In this document: piece after piece, positions 43,200 to 56,392 of the stretch
How the letters are laid out: every line of letters starts with the position of its first letter
How positions within the stretch are numbered: the first letter of the stretch is position 1
NCBI GenBank assembly: GCA_963565915.1
Contig: OY751486.1
Location: 3,348,001 to 3,412,000 of the forward strand
Length of the DNA stretch: 64,000 nucleotides
Direction: 5' to 3'
Origin: Entoloma clypeatum
Taxonomy: Eukaryota > Basidiomycota > Agaricomycetes > Agaricales > Entolomataceae
Program-made: the position numbers and the translations under genes
The notes under the pieces: model-generated
Told to the model about the DNA's origin: nothing
The model's database searches: none
What the model saw: the letters and a program-made list of their open reading frames with translations, nothing else

Positions 43200-45239
43200 T
43201 GTAGAATGATTGTATTTTCTTTCATTGCAATGAATTTCTGATTTGCAAGCTGTTCAAATTCTGAACAAAAGAAAGAGAGATTTAAAAATGCATTTGCATT
43301 TTATGTTCAAATAACTTATATCCAATCTGGAATAATTCCAATAGTTTAAAGTGTGCCTTTGAGCCACCTACTATAAAGGAAACAGCTTAATAAGCTTGTT
43401 TAAATAAGACTGCACAACCCATTAATTTGTCTTTCTGCTGCGTCTTCATTTCCTTTTCAGGAATTAATATTCCATATTCTATCATTGCATGATAATTGGA
43501 TAAAAAAAATGCTCTCAGAGCATTAAACACAATATTGTATTTGTGCATTATGACTTTTGCATATGCCTATTCTGCACCTTGACAGGCTGCGATAGTGTTT
43601 GAAATTGTCATTTTGGCTGCCAATTCATAATACTTTATTATGAGAAGAAGAGTTTTTCAACCCTTCAACTAAATCAATTCAAATTGGTCTAAACAACCAA
43701 TTAAATCAAAATTGGTCTAGCCAATCAATCTTGTTCCTCCACTCCTTCACAAAGTAGTGATGATTTGGAGCTATGCAAAGCTTCTTATCTGAACTCTCCA
43801 TTTCTTGCATGGGAATAATCTCTGATGCATCTTGCGCCTTTTAGGCTAGCATTGCATTTTGACTTATATGGCATCTGCGCTTTAATCAAGCAGTGATGGC
43901 CTGGTCACAGAATCAGATAGGGATGACTGTGATGGTTCACACCCTATGGCAAAAATGGATATAATCAAAAATCAGGTTGTATCACAGCTTACAAATGTTG
44001 CTGGAATAAACCGCCTGAGAGTAATTACCTCAGTATAACTTGGAGAGTAATTCCTCCACAGTTTGCAATTATTTTTTCTGCATGAATTTCTGGTTTTCCA
44101 ACCGAGTTCTGCATCTATTTCAGCATATGCCCTTTTGAAAGCCAAAAGATATGTGGAAAATGATTACCATACTTGACTGTGAAAAGGGGGAGAATATAGA
44201 GAAGCATTTTAATGGCAGCATTCATGCACTATTTGCTTTGCGATACCATTGCTATCAAACTGATCTTTGATCTTTTGATCTCACCATCAGATGCATTGCT
44301 TCATATACAACACTCTATAGGTTGTACCACTTAAGGAGCACTGTGACAGCTGCATACTTATCAATGGTCATCTTGAACAAAAGAAAAAGCTTATCCCAGC
44401 TTGATTTCTCACCCAGAGACGATGAATTCTGGATAAAAGAGAATATCATATGAATTGATCTATTAGTCTTATCAGACTATTGTTGGGTTCTATTTCCAAG
44501 TATATCTATCAAGATTACTTGAAGAAGCATCTTAATTGATTGCTTACTAATAATGCATTAATTTGCATTATATGGTTCTTGGAATACCAAGATTACTATT
44601 GATTGCATGAAACGCATCAGAGTGCTTGTTACACTCTTGAGATTTGGATCAAACCATCATCTGATCTGCGCCTTATCTGGCTGCGACAATGATCTGGTTC
44701 TTGCACTGAGTAGAGCACCTGTTTTGGCTGCCTCCCTTGGCAAACAAAGCCAAATCATACCCTCATGTGATATTGTTGTACCATGCAACAAAATAGTAAA
44801 TCTGTGTTGATGTCTTAGAGTGGATTCTCTATTGACCTCTGAATATAAATCGGTTGTTCACCAACACAAGTATTACCAACTACAAAGAACTACATTGCAA
44901 GTCATTTACTTGACTATAATCTGCAACATTGCTTGTGCATCATCGCATATAACAGTTGGCTTGATTGCCTGTAAATCTGTAAAATGTACTCCATGGAATT
45001 GGTCTTCAGGGGGAGTCAATTCTCTATTAATCCTAAAACAATCCACATGATGTTTGCTTGCCCAGCCTTTGCATAACAATGTGCGCCCCTTTGGGCTTGC
45101 CATGGTTACTAGGCTTGATTACATCTGCACTTAAATAATGGCTGCAATATTAATCATTGCAATTATATTTTGCAATAGCTTGGATAGTACGTCAGATGAT
45201 ATGGAAAATGATGATGGAACTACCAGTTCCTGCCATGAT
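43200..45239. other. AT-rich region without a confident gene
   Basis: About 2 kb with only short frames. A minus-strand stretch near 45100-44910 (CKGWASKHHVDCFRINREL) could be a decayed zinc-knuckle piece of a retroelement but is too short to claim. A tagtgtttgaa near 43593 resembles a MITE tip, but no matching end or duplication was found. Confidence 0.35.
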
Positions 45240-45620
45240 TAACTGGTTAAAACTGGTTAAAAAAAGTTAATGAAAAACTTTCTGAGGTTAAACTTCAGTT
45301 AATGGTACACCAAAGTTGTTAACCTTAACCATAGGATTAAATTAATTTGAGTTAAGTTAACATTAACTTGCAGTTAAGTAATGTGACTTCAAAACACTAG
45401 CCGTTGGGCACATATTCATGGTCATGGTTGTAGTTACTAGTTGGTCGTGATCAACAGCATGTGTCACGTGAGACTCAGCAGAAACCGTAACCTGCGGAAA
45501 TGGGTATGGTTTTGCCGTGGTTTGGCAAAAATCACACCGTACCCAAACCTGCGGAAGCCGTTGGCCGAAAACCATGGTTTTACCCATAGCCGTATTATTC
45601 CCTTCTCTGATAGTCAGATT
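45240..45620. repeat. GTTAA-rich block and an accatgg-rich inverted repeat
   Basis: 45240-45385 is full of gttaa/ttaac words. 45399 ends in cttcaaaacacta, a MITE-like tip. 45480-45600 has gcggaaatgggtatggttttgcc and the partial complement ggccgaaaaccatggttttaccc, forming a degenerate hairpin. No coding potential. Confidence 0.4.
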
Positions 45621-45956
45621 CATTTTATTCGGTGAGCATTTCATGAAATTCAATAAATGTGATTTGGGTGTACATGTGACCGGTGAAATTGCTCATAGCC
45701 TGAAAAGAAAAAATGGGGTTTGCCATTATTTACCAGAAAGACTGTGTATCAATCAAGCGAGCGAGGTACAAGCGAGATTGATTAACGACTTCGGTACATC
45801 ATGTGGATGTGGCAGAGTCATCTCTTTTCCCCTCACCATGTCCACGCCCTCACTTGCAAGAGGTATGAAAGCTTGGCATTTTTGATTTCCGCTTGTGCAT
45901 TCTTTTCATTCTTTCCTTCCTTTCTGATCACTCACCTTTAGTCACTTGTTCGACCC

Positions 45957-46441
45957 ATGCCCGACATCCCGGATCCCTTGCTCGAGACTGAGCCAGACTT
46001 CACAAGTCTGGCTTTTGAAGCCGCTCACCAGCACTTGTTGACACTCGGAGTTCATGCTGACAACACTGCAGAAGGGGTGAGAAGAGAATGGTTGGATGCT
46101 AGACAGCTTAAGCATGACCAGTGGGTGCAGGCTCAAGCTGATGATGCAGCCAGAAGGCAGGAAGAGGACATGGCGTGAAGGCAGGAAGAGGAGGATGCAA
46201 GACAGAGAGCAGAATCCGAGCGAGAGGCAGAGGAGCTCAGAGCTACCACAGCGGCCTCCCTCGACACCGGCAAGAAGGACAACAAATCCTTCCTCCATGG
46301 TGTCCCAGTGCCAGAGGAGGCATGGCTTTGCCCGTTGGACTACGCAAGGAACAGAATCGGCAAGCAGGAGCACACGGAGCTTGTTGGAATGACAAGCTGC
46401 CATGAGCCTTCCATATCCAGACATGGTGCACAGCTGCCTTG
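45957..46441 (+). pseudogene. Coiled-coil protein relic with one TGA
   Basis: The frame reads MPDIPDPLLETEPDFTSLAFEAAHQHLL...REWLDARQLKHDQWVQAQADDAARRQEEDMA, then TGA at 46176. It continues in the same frame through RQEEEDARQRAESEREAEELR and KKDNKSFLHGVPVPEEAWLCPLDYARNRIGKQEHTELV to a stop at 46441. The charged middle is a clear coiled coil. Similar short proteins are scattered through agaricomycete genomes near transposons; their role is unknown. The TGA is best explained as a mutated CGA. It sits directly beside X copy 2. Confidence 0.5.
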
Positions 46442-46699
46442 AGTTTTTATGCCACCATCGTTTTTCCTCCTCGTGCTATTTTGCCATATCATGTATTCCA
46501 TTAGTGTTTCTAAGTCCAGTCTCAAGAACCTAAAACCAGACTGAAACTGGACCCGAATGAACCAGATTGAGACTGGACCACAGTCTCAAGTTTTATGGTT
46601 TTTGATCACAACCAGTCCTCGGTTCTCTCTGAATTTTAAGATTTGAAAGACCGGCCAAAGACCGGTTTGGACTGGTTTAAACCGGTCTTTTTCACAGAA

Positions 46700-46815
46700 C
46701 ACTCCGAGGGCCCAGCACCAAGCAAAATTTGTGCCATCAGTAAGACTTGAACACTCAGCCTCTATAGTATATACTATTATTCTAACAACTTAACCAACTA
46801 AGCCACAGAACCATT
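46700..46815 (-). repeat. tRNA-like module of element X, copy 2
   Basis: Minus strand: an A-box-like gtggcttagttggttaag and a B-box-like ggctgagtgttcaagtc, followed by gatggcacaaattttgc. The layout is the same as at 18045-18275 but without the retroposed insert. The distance between boxes and the poor acceptor stem argue against a working tRNA gene. Confidence 0.55.
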
Positions 46816-48009
46816 GTAAGTTCTTGCTCACTCACTCTACATACCCACTTTTTCACTTCCCAAATAGGCCACTTCCAAAATAGGCACAACCAGCCAAAAA
46901 AGACAAAAGGTGTGTGTGCACCCCCCCCTGCCCCGATCACATGTAGACACAGGCTTTCAATAAAATCTATAAATATATTTTAACCTTTTCAACATGTGTG
47001 CCCCTTATTGCAAGGTCAGGAATGGGTGGATGCGTCATTTTGACATTGGATGATGCGCATCAAGCATGCATCAAATGTGTCAAATACATGTGAACAAATC
47101 CCCAAAAACATCGCACATCTGCTTATTATGTCTACACAGGAACAAGTAAGGGTTTCTACTATATCAATTATGTAGGAGGGGATTATATCTCACTCAATAT
47201 GTATTGTTTTTCTGAAATTTTGCCACATATTTTAAGTTATAGAGGTGCCGTGCTCTGCAACAAATAATAGTAAACAATGCGCAAAATGCATCACGCACGG
47301 TGCCTTCCTCATAGCCTAATAATAGCTTAAAGTGATAGAACTACTTATGGGATATGTATTCACCTTCTGACACACTTTGTATAATTTTTAGAAGTCTAGA
47401 TATGATAGAAATAATGAAATGTGCAGATTTCAGTAAAAGTGTTATATCTCCATAATGAATCAACCAAATTTGAAAAACAAATGTGCTATAAGCTTCCCTG
47501 AATGTGGAGAATCCAAATCTGAAATAAAATTTTTTTGGTCAAATTTTCGACCTATTCTGCTCATATTCACCTTATGAAGTCCTTGAATTGTGTTTGAATG
47601 GTCTCAATAGGTTCACATGCAATGGTTGAATATTACATGTAATCTAATGTGGTTGTGGGAAGGAGGAAGTAAGAAATGTTGCTTTTTGTGTTTAAGGGAA
47701 CTCATGCTACACTGTTTATCACGATTTACAGGGTGTTTTGATACATCATTCTGCTACATAGACTCTCTACCAGACATAGCTAATATATGTAACTGTATAT
47801 ATACTTACTATTAATTTCAAGTATCTCTACATAAGTTATAAATAATTTTTGGGACTGGTGGTGCCACGGTTTGGGCATTGAGAGTACAAGTTTCGACAAT
47901 GTGCATCGCTCAGCATTGACTGCCGAGCATTTTTGGCAATCGCCGAAACTCGAACCATAAGTTGATTGCCAGCAAAACATTCCCACAGTTTTCTTTTCCC
48001 CCACCTCCA

Positions 48010-48586
48010 CTCCATCTGGCCACCACCTCTGCCCAACGGCCACCACTCATGCCCAACAGGCCACACTCGTGCCCACTGGCGGCCTCTAATGCCCAATGCC
48101 GTCCACTCCTGCCCAATGCCATCCCTTTGGGCCCAACGGCCCCTTTTCGCGCCCAATGCTGTCCTCTAATGCCCAACACCGTCCACTCCCGCCCAATGCC
48201 GTCCCTTCAAGCCCAACTAGTGTTTTGAAGTCCAGTCTCAAAGACCTAGAACTGGACCAGAACCAGACTGATAAAGACTGGTGAGAGACTGGACTGCAGT
48301 CTCAAGTTTCAGATTTTTGAGGATTGACCAGTCTCAGGTTCTTCAAATTTTGGAAAAAAAGAAGACTGGTTCAACACCAGTCTTGATTTGAGACTCAAAA
48401 AATGTAAACTGGTCATAGATTCATACAGGTTCATATAGGTTCACATAGATTTTGTTCATCAAAGCTTCTATAAAACATTTTGAAATGTGTTATAAATGAT
48501 ATTTTGAAACAGTTTTAATAAATTGGAAAATAACCAGTTTAAACCAGTTTAAACCAGTCCAATGCCATCCCTTTGAGCCCAATGGC
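48010..48586. repeat. Minisatellite of X copy 2, left part (with MITE)
   Basis: Units such as gcccaatgccgtccactcctg recur every 20 or so bases. The array is interrupted by a MITE at 48218-48560, and then by Gypsy G2 at 48587. Confidence 0.8.
48218..48560. mobile_element. hAT-type MITE, 3' truncated
   Basis: Starts tagtgttttgaagtccag and follows the 25251 and 63216 copies to aaaccagtttaaaccagtcc, then stops about 100 bp short of the expected end. No target duplication can therefore be tested. Confidence 0.82.
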
Positions 48587-48975
48587 TGTTATGCTTAACA
48601 AACCGTCCCAAGGTTCGGGCAGAGTATGCAGGAAAGTGGAAAGGCGAAGAGCAAAGTGATTGCTAAATCTAAGGAATGTAGCTACGGTACATGGGGTTTA
48701 TATAGTACTGGCTATGAGCGGTAGCGAGTGAGTCAGTAGCTGCGGAAGGCAGTGCAGATGAGTCAGTAACTGCGGAAAGGCAGTGCAAAGTGAGTCAGAC
48801 GACTGCGGACTGAGTAATCCCTACTGCGGAGTGCGAGTCAGCACGGGAGCAAAGTATACTAAAGGAGAATAGTAGAGTAAAGGTAAATGAATAAGCGGTC
48901 TGATGAGTCAAAGAAATGACGAAGGTACGATGCAAGGGAAAAGTGCGTAACATACAAACCGGTAAGTCCGTAACA
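48587..48975 (-). repeat. 3' LTR of Gypsy G2
   Basis: 389 bp, tgttatgcttaac to agtccgtaaca in plus-strand reading. Inside is a run of ctgcgga and gagtcag words. Confidence 0.95.
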
Positions 48976-51339
48976 TGTTCCCCTCCTCAAGCTCTGTGTC
49001 CTCACAGAGTCATTGTCCCCATCCTCTGGCATTGTCGTTGTTTGTCCAGGGGCCATTCTCCTTGAGGCTCCAATCATCTATTAGCTCTTCGTTGATGGCG
49101 ACGGCGAGCTCGAGACTCTGGACGGCTAGTCGGATGCACCGGTTTTCAATGACCAGCGTATGGGTGTAGTTCCCGAGGATTTGTTTTTCTTCAGGGGTTG
49201 GTGCGACGGGGAGGTCGGATAAAGAATGGAGGCGGATGTGCATCTGTCGATGCAGGATGTCGGCGAGTGAGGCTTCTAGCGTGTGGATCTGGTCTCTCAT
49301 GGAGAGGGCTTCACCCATGAGGGCAGTGATGGCGGGGTTGGTTTCGGTGGATGTGGTGGTGGCAGTGGACATGGTGCGGAGGATGTTGGAGAGATAGAGG
49401 AAGAATGGAGTAGCTATATTGAAGACGGAGCGGAGAATTCGGTGGGTTTTTTGACTGATGAGGTCGATGCTGTTGCTGATTTCAACAGGTGTCTTTTATC
49501 GTGGACGTGACGGGTTCTGCCGATGGAAATCACGGATCAAATTTTGAGCGTTCTGAACATTAGCTCATGGTTTCCATGTGTTCTCTTCTGGGCCATATCC
49601 TTCCCACTGGACGAGGTACTGGATCTTTCCGCAGAACTTTCGAGAGTCCAGGATCGTAGACACATGGTACTCTTCTCGTCCTTCGACGATGATCGGATCA
49701 GGGGCTGGTTCTTTTTCTGGATGGCGTACTTCGGAGTTTCATATGGTGACAACAGGGTCTCGTTGAACACAGGGTGAATCATTTTCCAAGTCTTCGGAAG
49801 ATCAAGAAGGTACGCGCTAGCTCCTTTCTTCTGTAGGACTTTGAATGGTCCATGTCGGAGTGCATCAAGTTTCTTTGAGGGTTGATCGGTCCTGATGTTA
49901 GTCCCTTCCAGCCACACCTTGTCTCCGATGCGGTAGTCCCGAGACGGACTTCGCTGTGTGTCAACTGTCTTCTTCATCTGATCCTGTGCTTGTTTCAGCG
50001 CAGCATTGGCTTCTTCTCATGCCTGTTTGAGTTTTTTCAAGAAGTCGTTGGCAGCCGGATTGGTGTCTTCTAACACAAGCTCTCCCTTCCATGGATGTAA
50101 CCCGTAGTTGAGGTAGAATGGGGTGTGCTTCGTTGCCTGGTGTTCTTTGTCATTGTACTGGAACTCTGCGATTGCGATCCATTCTGCCCAATCATCCTGT
50201 AGGTGGTTGACAAAGTTTCGTAAGAATGCTTCTGTTTCCTGATGTGACCGCTCGGCCTGTCCATCAGTCTGTGGGTGGTATGCGGTGGACAGGTTCCTCT
50301 TGGTCCCTAACATGCGGCAGAGTATCTCCATGAACTTCGCGGCGAACTGCGGTCCCCTATCGCTGATGATCTTCTTGGGGATCCCATGAAGCTTCCATAT
50401 CTGATCCCGATAGATCTTGGCTAATCCTTCAGCCGATAGTTCCACGGTTGTCGGAATGAGGTGAAGCATCTTCGAATGTCTATCCGTGATGACCAGAATT
50501 GCGTTTTTTCCATCAGATTCTGGTATCGGTCCCACGACGTCGATCCCTATGTCTTCCCATGGGTGACTTGGTGCTGCATGGGGATGTAGCGGAGCATGTC
50601 GCTTTTGTCGGTTAATCTTGTTGCGTTGACAAGTGTCGCAACCCTTCACGTACTTCTTCACATCATGCAGTATGGTAGGCCACCAGTAGGTGTGAGTGAG
50701 GAGTTCATGTGTCCGGTACTGTCCTGGATGTCCAGCCACTGGTGCATCATGTGATTCGAACATCAATTCTTGTCATAATTGTGGGTCCGGCGGGACATAG
50801 ACTCGTTCTCCTGCATAGGTGATCCCATTCTCCTGCTGATACCAATGAGGATTCTTTTTTAGACCCTGGGCTACTTCTGTCTCCATGCGGTTTGAACCCT
50901 TGATGCGTGTGATCCACGGATTTTCGATGGTTGTGACATTTCCAATTTTGATGGAATCAGATGTTTCACCCCCTTCAAAGAATTGTTTCTCCGTGAACAT
51001 CTCCATTTGTACCACATCTTCTGATTCCAACCGTTTCAAGAATAGTCCCTCCTTGAGCATTTGGTCACTGTCCTGTGGTTCGAGTTCCGCTTCATACCAG
51101 GGTAAGCATGACAGGATGTCCGCTTTTGCATTGGTCTTGCCAGGCACATGCCGTAATTCGAAGTCATAGTCTTGTAACTTCATTTTCCAGCGTCGCTGTC
51201 GTTGATTTAGGTCCTGAGGACGACGGAAATATTCCAAGTTCTTGTGATGGGTCAAGATCTCGAAACGTTCCCTGGCTTCAAGCAGATAGTGTCTCCAATC
51301 TTTCAATGCTTCCACGACCGCCAGGAGTTCCTTGTCGTA

Positions 51340-52958
51340 CAGTGCCTCACAAAACTGATTCAATGTTTGCTACTTTGTGAATACCTTCAAAATAACTTTG
51401 CAAATAATGCCAATCAAAAGAAGGTATTGGTACCTGGTTAAAAGCCCTGCTTCAGGACTCTTGTAATCTGCAGTAATTATGTAATTCCCATAAGAAATGA
51501 TCAATATATGATCAAATTACTCCAGGGACTCATTGAATCAGTTTTGTGAGTATGTACAATAAATACAGTATTTTATACTTTAGTACTTGGTATTACCCCC
51601 CTTAGCTTTGATTACTGCCTCTACCCTTCTTGGCATACTTTCTATCAGGTTTTGACACACTTCTGGCTCTATATTATTCCACACCTCTGCTGCTCTGTCC
51701 CAAATCTCCCAGACTCCCTTGGGTGGTGTTGAAAATTCATTCAACTTCCTTTTAATATGAACCCAGAGGTGTTCAATAGGATTGAGGTCTGGGGACTGTG
51801 CAGGCCAATCCAGCAGAGCAATATTCTTGCTGTCCATCCATTTTTTGGCCTTCTTGGAGGTGTGCTTGGGGTCATTGTCCTGCTGAAAAATGATCTCCTC
51901 TTCAGAGATTCCACTCTCCTCCATGCTGGGCAGCAAATTGTCCTCCAAAATGGACACATACTGATCAGCATCCATCCTCCCCTCAACCTCTGCAAGTCTC
52001 CCCACACCTTCCCAACCCATACAACCCCAAACCATAATATTTCCTCCCCCAAACTTGACTGTGCCCTGAACCTCTCTTTCAATAAGCCCCTCACCCTTCT
52101 TTTTCCAGACCCATTCCTTGCCATCTGACCCAAACCTGTTGATTTTGGTCTTATCTGACCAAATGACCCTCTTCCAGTCCTCCACTGTCCATTCCCTGTG
52201 CTTCATAGCAAATGCCAACCGCCTCTTCCGATGTATGGCCTTTAAGAAAGGTCTTTTCTTCTTTGTTACAGCCTTGAATTCATGTTTTCTGAGAACCCTT
52301 CTCACAGTTTCTGGGGAGACAGGATTGGAGATGACAGTGTTGATGTGTTTGGTAGCCTGCACAGCATTGGAGGCTCTCCCTGAGGTGATTTGTGAAAGTA
52401 TGTTTCGTGTGTTGGTGGGAGAAAGCTTGGATGGACAACCACCAGAAGAGAGATTGCGATGAGGAAGAAGATTCTGAAGCACTCTGGAGACAGTTGGTTG
52501 GCTGACACCCAGGTTAGAGGCATTATGACAAGTGGAGTGACCATTGGAGGCCAGAGAAAGAATGTTTTCCTTGTGGAAAGAGGAGATAGGGCACATGATT
52601 AATTATGGAGGCTGTTGAGGTTGGATTCTTCTTATACAACTTTTCTTGACAACCCATCAGGGTTCTATTCAAGTTCCATCAGTAAGTCATGACAACTGGT
52701 TACCATACAACCAGTGAAGCATTTGATTCTGATAATTGCCATAGGTACTCACAAAACTGATTCAATGAGTTGCTGATTTAATTTAATCATATCTCCATGG
52801 ATTCTGATCTAAATCATATGATTCCTTTATATTCTGAAAGCCCTGAAGTAGGGCTTTCAATTATATACCAAAGGTTTAATTCAATTGGTATTCTTTGCAG
52901 AGTTATCTTGAAGGTATTCAAAAAGCAACAAACATTGAATTAGTTTTGTGAGGCACTG
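51340..52958 (-). mobile_element. Tc1 transposon, copy B
   Basis: 1619 bp, the same length as copy A, with TA on both sides (51338-51339, 52959-52960). It lies inside the RNase H part of Gypsy G2, and precise removal restores the pol frame. The ends carry the same doubled 20-mer sites as copy A. Confidence 0.96.
51580..52596 (-). CDS. Tc1-family transposase, intact (copy B)
   Basis: 338 residues starting MCPISSFHKENILSLASNG, identical to copy A except for the residues at positions 2 and 7. The DD34E triad (WSDKT, QQDNDPKHT, NPIEHLW) is intact and there is no stop. The two N-terminal substitutions fall before the first helix-turn-helix and may be tolerated. Confidence 0.95.
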   Translation of the reverse strand: MCPISSFHKENILSLASNGHSTCHNASNLGVSQPTVSRVLQNLLPHRNLSSGGCPSKLSPTNTRNILSQITSGRASNAVQATKHINTVISNPVSPETVRRVLRKHEFKAVTKKKRPFLKAIHRKRRLAFAMKHREWTVEDWKRVIWSDKTKINRFGSDGKEWVWKKKGEGLIEREVQGTVKFGGGNIMVWGCMGWEGVGRLAEVEGRMDADQYVSILEDNLLPSMEESGISEEEIIFQQDNDPKHTSKKAKKWMDSKNIALLDWPAQSPDLNPIEHLWVHIKRKLNEFSTPPKGVWEIWDRAAEVWNNIEPEVCQNLIESMPRRVEAVIKAKGGNTKY

Positions 52959-54734
52959 TATATCTCGTAATTTTGTTCGGCCGCAGACATGGTCCGCGAC
53001 AAGAACGCAATGGGGTGCCATTTGTCGTTTTGCTTCTGAGAGAGTACTGCTCCAATTGCATAGCCCGATGCATCGGTTTCAACCCTGAACTGTCCCTCTG
53101 GTTTCGGTAATGCCAAGACTGGTGCCGATGTAATTGCCCGTATGAGACCTTCAAAGGCTTGCTGCTCTGTTGGTCCCCAAGTAAATGCCGTGCCGCCTGT
53201 GAGCGCGGTGAGAGGTTTCGCGATGTTTGAGTACCCTTCAATAAATCGTCGATAGAAGTTAGCAAATCCAAGGAACTTCTGAACTTCCTTTTTTGATGTG
53301 GGTGCTCGCCAGTTTCGAATTGTATCCACCTTCTCAGTTTCCATCTCAACACGTCCCTCACCAACCACATATCCCAATATAGGACATTTCATTACTTCCC
53401 ATAAACACTTCTTCTCCTTTAGGAACAAATCATTGTCCGATAGGATCTGTAGGATTTCTTTGGTGTTTCGCGCGAGTTCTTCCTTGGTTTTACCGATAAC
53501 CACGATGTCATCCATGTAGATCACGCAGATACGTTGGCGGATCTGGTCCCGGAATAGACTAGCCATCATTCGCAAGAACGTTCCTGGGGAGTTGCAAAGA
53601 CCGAAAAACATGACCAATGGTTCGAACAACCCTCGACTGGTGAGGAAGGCAGCTTTCCATTCATCGCCCTCCTTAATCCAGACATTGTTATAGCCCCACA
53701 TGATGTCCATTTTATTGAAGTAGACCGCATCTTTCAGTACGTCCAAGAGATCGGATATTCGTGGGAGTGGGAACTTGTCTTTGACCGTGAATTTATTGAC
53801 CATGCGGTAATCTTGTACCAATTGTTTGGAGCCATCCTTCTTGTTGATGAAGAAGCAAGGGGAGGCATAAGGGGATTTGGACGGACGGATCTTTCCTGTT
53901 GCTAGACCCTCGTCAATGAATGCGTCCAATTCCTCTTGTTCCTTTTGCGTCATAGGATATGTATTTCCCCCTAGTTCCTTTGGTGCGTCCGATGTAAGTT
54001 CGATCCCATGGTCCCATTCCCTCTCTTTTGGGATCTTATCGAAGTTTTCTTTTTCGAAAAGATGAGCAAATCGTTCAACATATGAGGGTTGTTTGGTTGT
54101 GGGAGGTGGTGTGGGAGTGACAGCTTCCAAGATAGGGTCTCCAGGCTTCCATTTCTGATCCGACTTTTTGGGTGCATCTTTGTCGTGCACCTCAACCATG
54201 CGAACTCGGTGTTTGCAACCATTAAGGTTAATCCTGAAATCTGAGTGTTTGGTTCGACATGTTGTTGGGCACCGGTTAAATGTTACCGCGCCGGTTGTCC
54301 AATTGATTGTGGGGTTGTGGTGCACCAACCAGTCATGTCCCAAGAGCATGTCCGTTCTCCCAATGTCCAGTACCATTGCTTCCATGGTTTCCTGATGTGC
54401 TCCCAAATCCAGTTTGACTTCGGCAAGTTGGCTCGCTTTCTGTTGTCGATTTGGTGATCCATCCGCATTTAGAATTGCTATGGGTGGTATTCCTCACGTG
54501 GGGAGGTTCTGTTCGCATACTATTCTGGGATGGATGCATGTGCGCTCACATCCGCTGTCAACCTCAGGTCGGATAACCTTTGGTCCTCGTCATGTTTTGA
54601 GCTGAGCTAACAGCCTGATTTCTCGTCTTTTTGGCGGGTTATCTCCCTTCACAGTCTTAGTCGACGCAGCGGCTCGCTTGGCAGGGATGACATAGGTTCT
54701 ATTGTCTGCAGTCATACAAGGCAAGCAAGTCCGT

Positions 54735-56188
54735 TTAATCGGACCCTTCGGGAAAATCCTTCTCGTCGGCTTCTAAGATTGTGGTTTCATCATTCTCGGC
54801 ATCTTCCTCAGACACCTTCCTAACCCTTCCGGAGTTCTTCTTCGGCTTGCGGCAGTTGCGCGCGATATGGCCTTCTTGGTCACAGTTGAAACACTTGCGA
54901 CCATCTTTCTTCTTTGGAGCGCTACAGTCTTTAGCCAGATGACCGAAGCGCTGACAGTTGTAGCAGCGGGCTACTCCTGCTTTGTCGATCTCCATGGCTT
55001 TGCCCTGACCACCATAAGTGGTACCCAATCCGGTGCGCATGTCACCGCCACCTCGGATGACCAGTGCGTGTCCTTCCATCTGTCGTCCCTTGTTTCAGAT
55101 CTCCTTTGCGTAATTGGTGTATGTCTTGCCATTGCTGGCCACTTGTTCAGAGATTCTGCGGTTGACGTTTTTCTCTAGGATGTATTTCCCAGTTTCTTCG
55201 CCAAGGTTTGACAGTCCCAAGAGTTCTTCAAATTCATCCAAGAATTCATCAACAGTGCGTTTCTCTTGTTTCAGGACTTCAAGTCTCGCTTTGGCAGCGA
55301 CCGACTTGTTGGCGATGGAGAATCGTGTGGCGATATCATCGGAAAACCCTAGCCAGGTGATGTTCTCGTTGTCAGCGGTAAGAGTGTCTAACTTGTTACT
55401 GGCCCAGTGTCTGCCGGACCCTTCCATCATGCGGGATAACACTGCAAGAATCTTCTGATCATCTGTGAGGCTCTTTTGGAACCTGATGTATAGTTTGGTG
55501 GCTTTCCACCACTCGTTGAAGGTGTATCTGTCCTTGAACATCCCAGGATCCTTGATGATCTTGGATGTATCCATTGTTTGTACAGCCGGAGCTTCTGCCA
55601 TGTTTAGAGTCTGCGGAGGAGAAGAGGAGTCGGGTTGTTGGGATGAAGATGGGGTTCGGGATACAGGTAAGGATTGAAAATGAGTCCCTGTTCTAGGCGT
55701 CTGTTCGATATCTGACTGCGCGGAGTCAAAAGTAAATTCGTCAGGGGACTCGTCGGCGGAATCGGTGGCAAAATGTTCAGAGTATTTCCTCTGTAAATCT
55801 CTAAGGAATCTCTGTTCCTGCGCGTCTGTTGGTCTCGAGAAGGGGTCAAGTCTCTCGTTTCGTGCCCAGCAGTTGTACTCAGTCTGTTGTTCTTCGGTGG
55901 TGAAGTGGGCGTAGATCTGCTGCTTCGAGTAAGATGTGATGATGTGGCTCTGGGACGTCTCGATGTGAGCGTCCTAATCAATCTTCTGATAACGGTTGTC
56001 TGGACACCGATAAACTCTCTGATCTCTGTGATCCGACCTGTCTGAGGTCCTTCTTGAACGTGAAAGCTTTCGAGTTCATTCTGTCGGGTGTTGTAACGCG
56101 CGATCTGGTGTTGCCGAGCAAGATGGATGCTCTCTGCTATCTCGCCGTGGGGGCGATGCTCGTCGTTGTCTAGTTCTTCGTCAAGCAC
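54735..56188 (-). pseudogene. Gypsy G2 gag with leader
   Basis: A leader frame (MLDEELDNDEHRPHGEIAESIHL, 56188) changes frame near 55975. From there KYSEHFATDSADESPDEFTF leads without a stop into MAEAPAVQTMDTSKI at 55601. The capsid-like part (YTFNEWWKATKLYIRFQKSL, WLGFSDDIATRFSIANKSVA, TVDEFLDEFEELLGLSNL) runs to a TGA at 55095. Two CCHC knuckles (CYNCQRFGHLAKDC and CFNCDQEGHIARNC) follow in the piece ending at 54735. The real start is uncertain. Confidence 0.85.
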
Positions 56189-56392
56189 CTGCTGTAGGAT
56201 GTGACGGATCTCCGATTCGATGTACTGCTGGATAAGCGTAAAATCAATACTGTCTTGAGGACTTAGCTCCTCCTGTCGGGCTTCTGGCGTGCTGAATGGG
56301 TTACTGGTGAAGTCTTCAAAGAAGCGCGACGTCTTGACTCGTCTGGTAGTTGCTCTCTTCGCTCTGGGCGAACCTAACGAGATTTAGCAACT

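Larger units (their letters stand above)
49540..54606 (-). pseudogene. Gypsy G2 pol polyprotein, interrupted
   Basis: The protease keeps VDSGCERTCIHP, but a TGA follows near 54500. RT has LVQDYRMVNKFTVKDKFPLP and an intact VIYMDDIVV. RNase H ends at AAEQNYEIY, where Tc1 copy B sits; removing it with one TA gives EIYDKELLAVVEALKDW in frame. The RNase H motif ILTHHKN has His where Asp is expected. TGA codons follow at about 50770 and 50015. The integrase has a zinc region (CDTCQRNK), GIDVVGPIP (Asp), ISDRGPQFAA (Asp) and GQAERSHQETE (Glu). The chromodomain ([34 protein letters not shown], 49690-49570) is in a shifted frame. Confidence 0.92.

Noticed and set aside
44906..45103. Copia zinc knuckle (CKGWASKHHVDC)
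   Set aside because: The spacing does not fit CCHC and there is no flanking gag sequence.
43593..45399. Possible MITE or X element from tagtgtttgaa (43593) to cttcaaaacacta (45399)
   Set aside because: The 8-bp flanks (ggctgcga and gccgttgg) do not match, and the interior lacks ACTGGTC-rich ends on both sides.
55604..55970. Ser/Thr/Pro/Arg-rich extension in the frame of the G2 leader
   Set aside because: The alternative frame (KYSEHFATDSADESPDEF...) leads without a stop into the gag start and is more protein-like.
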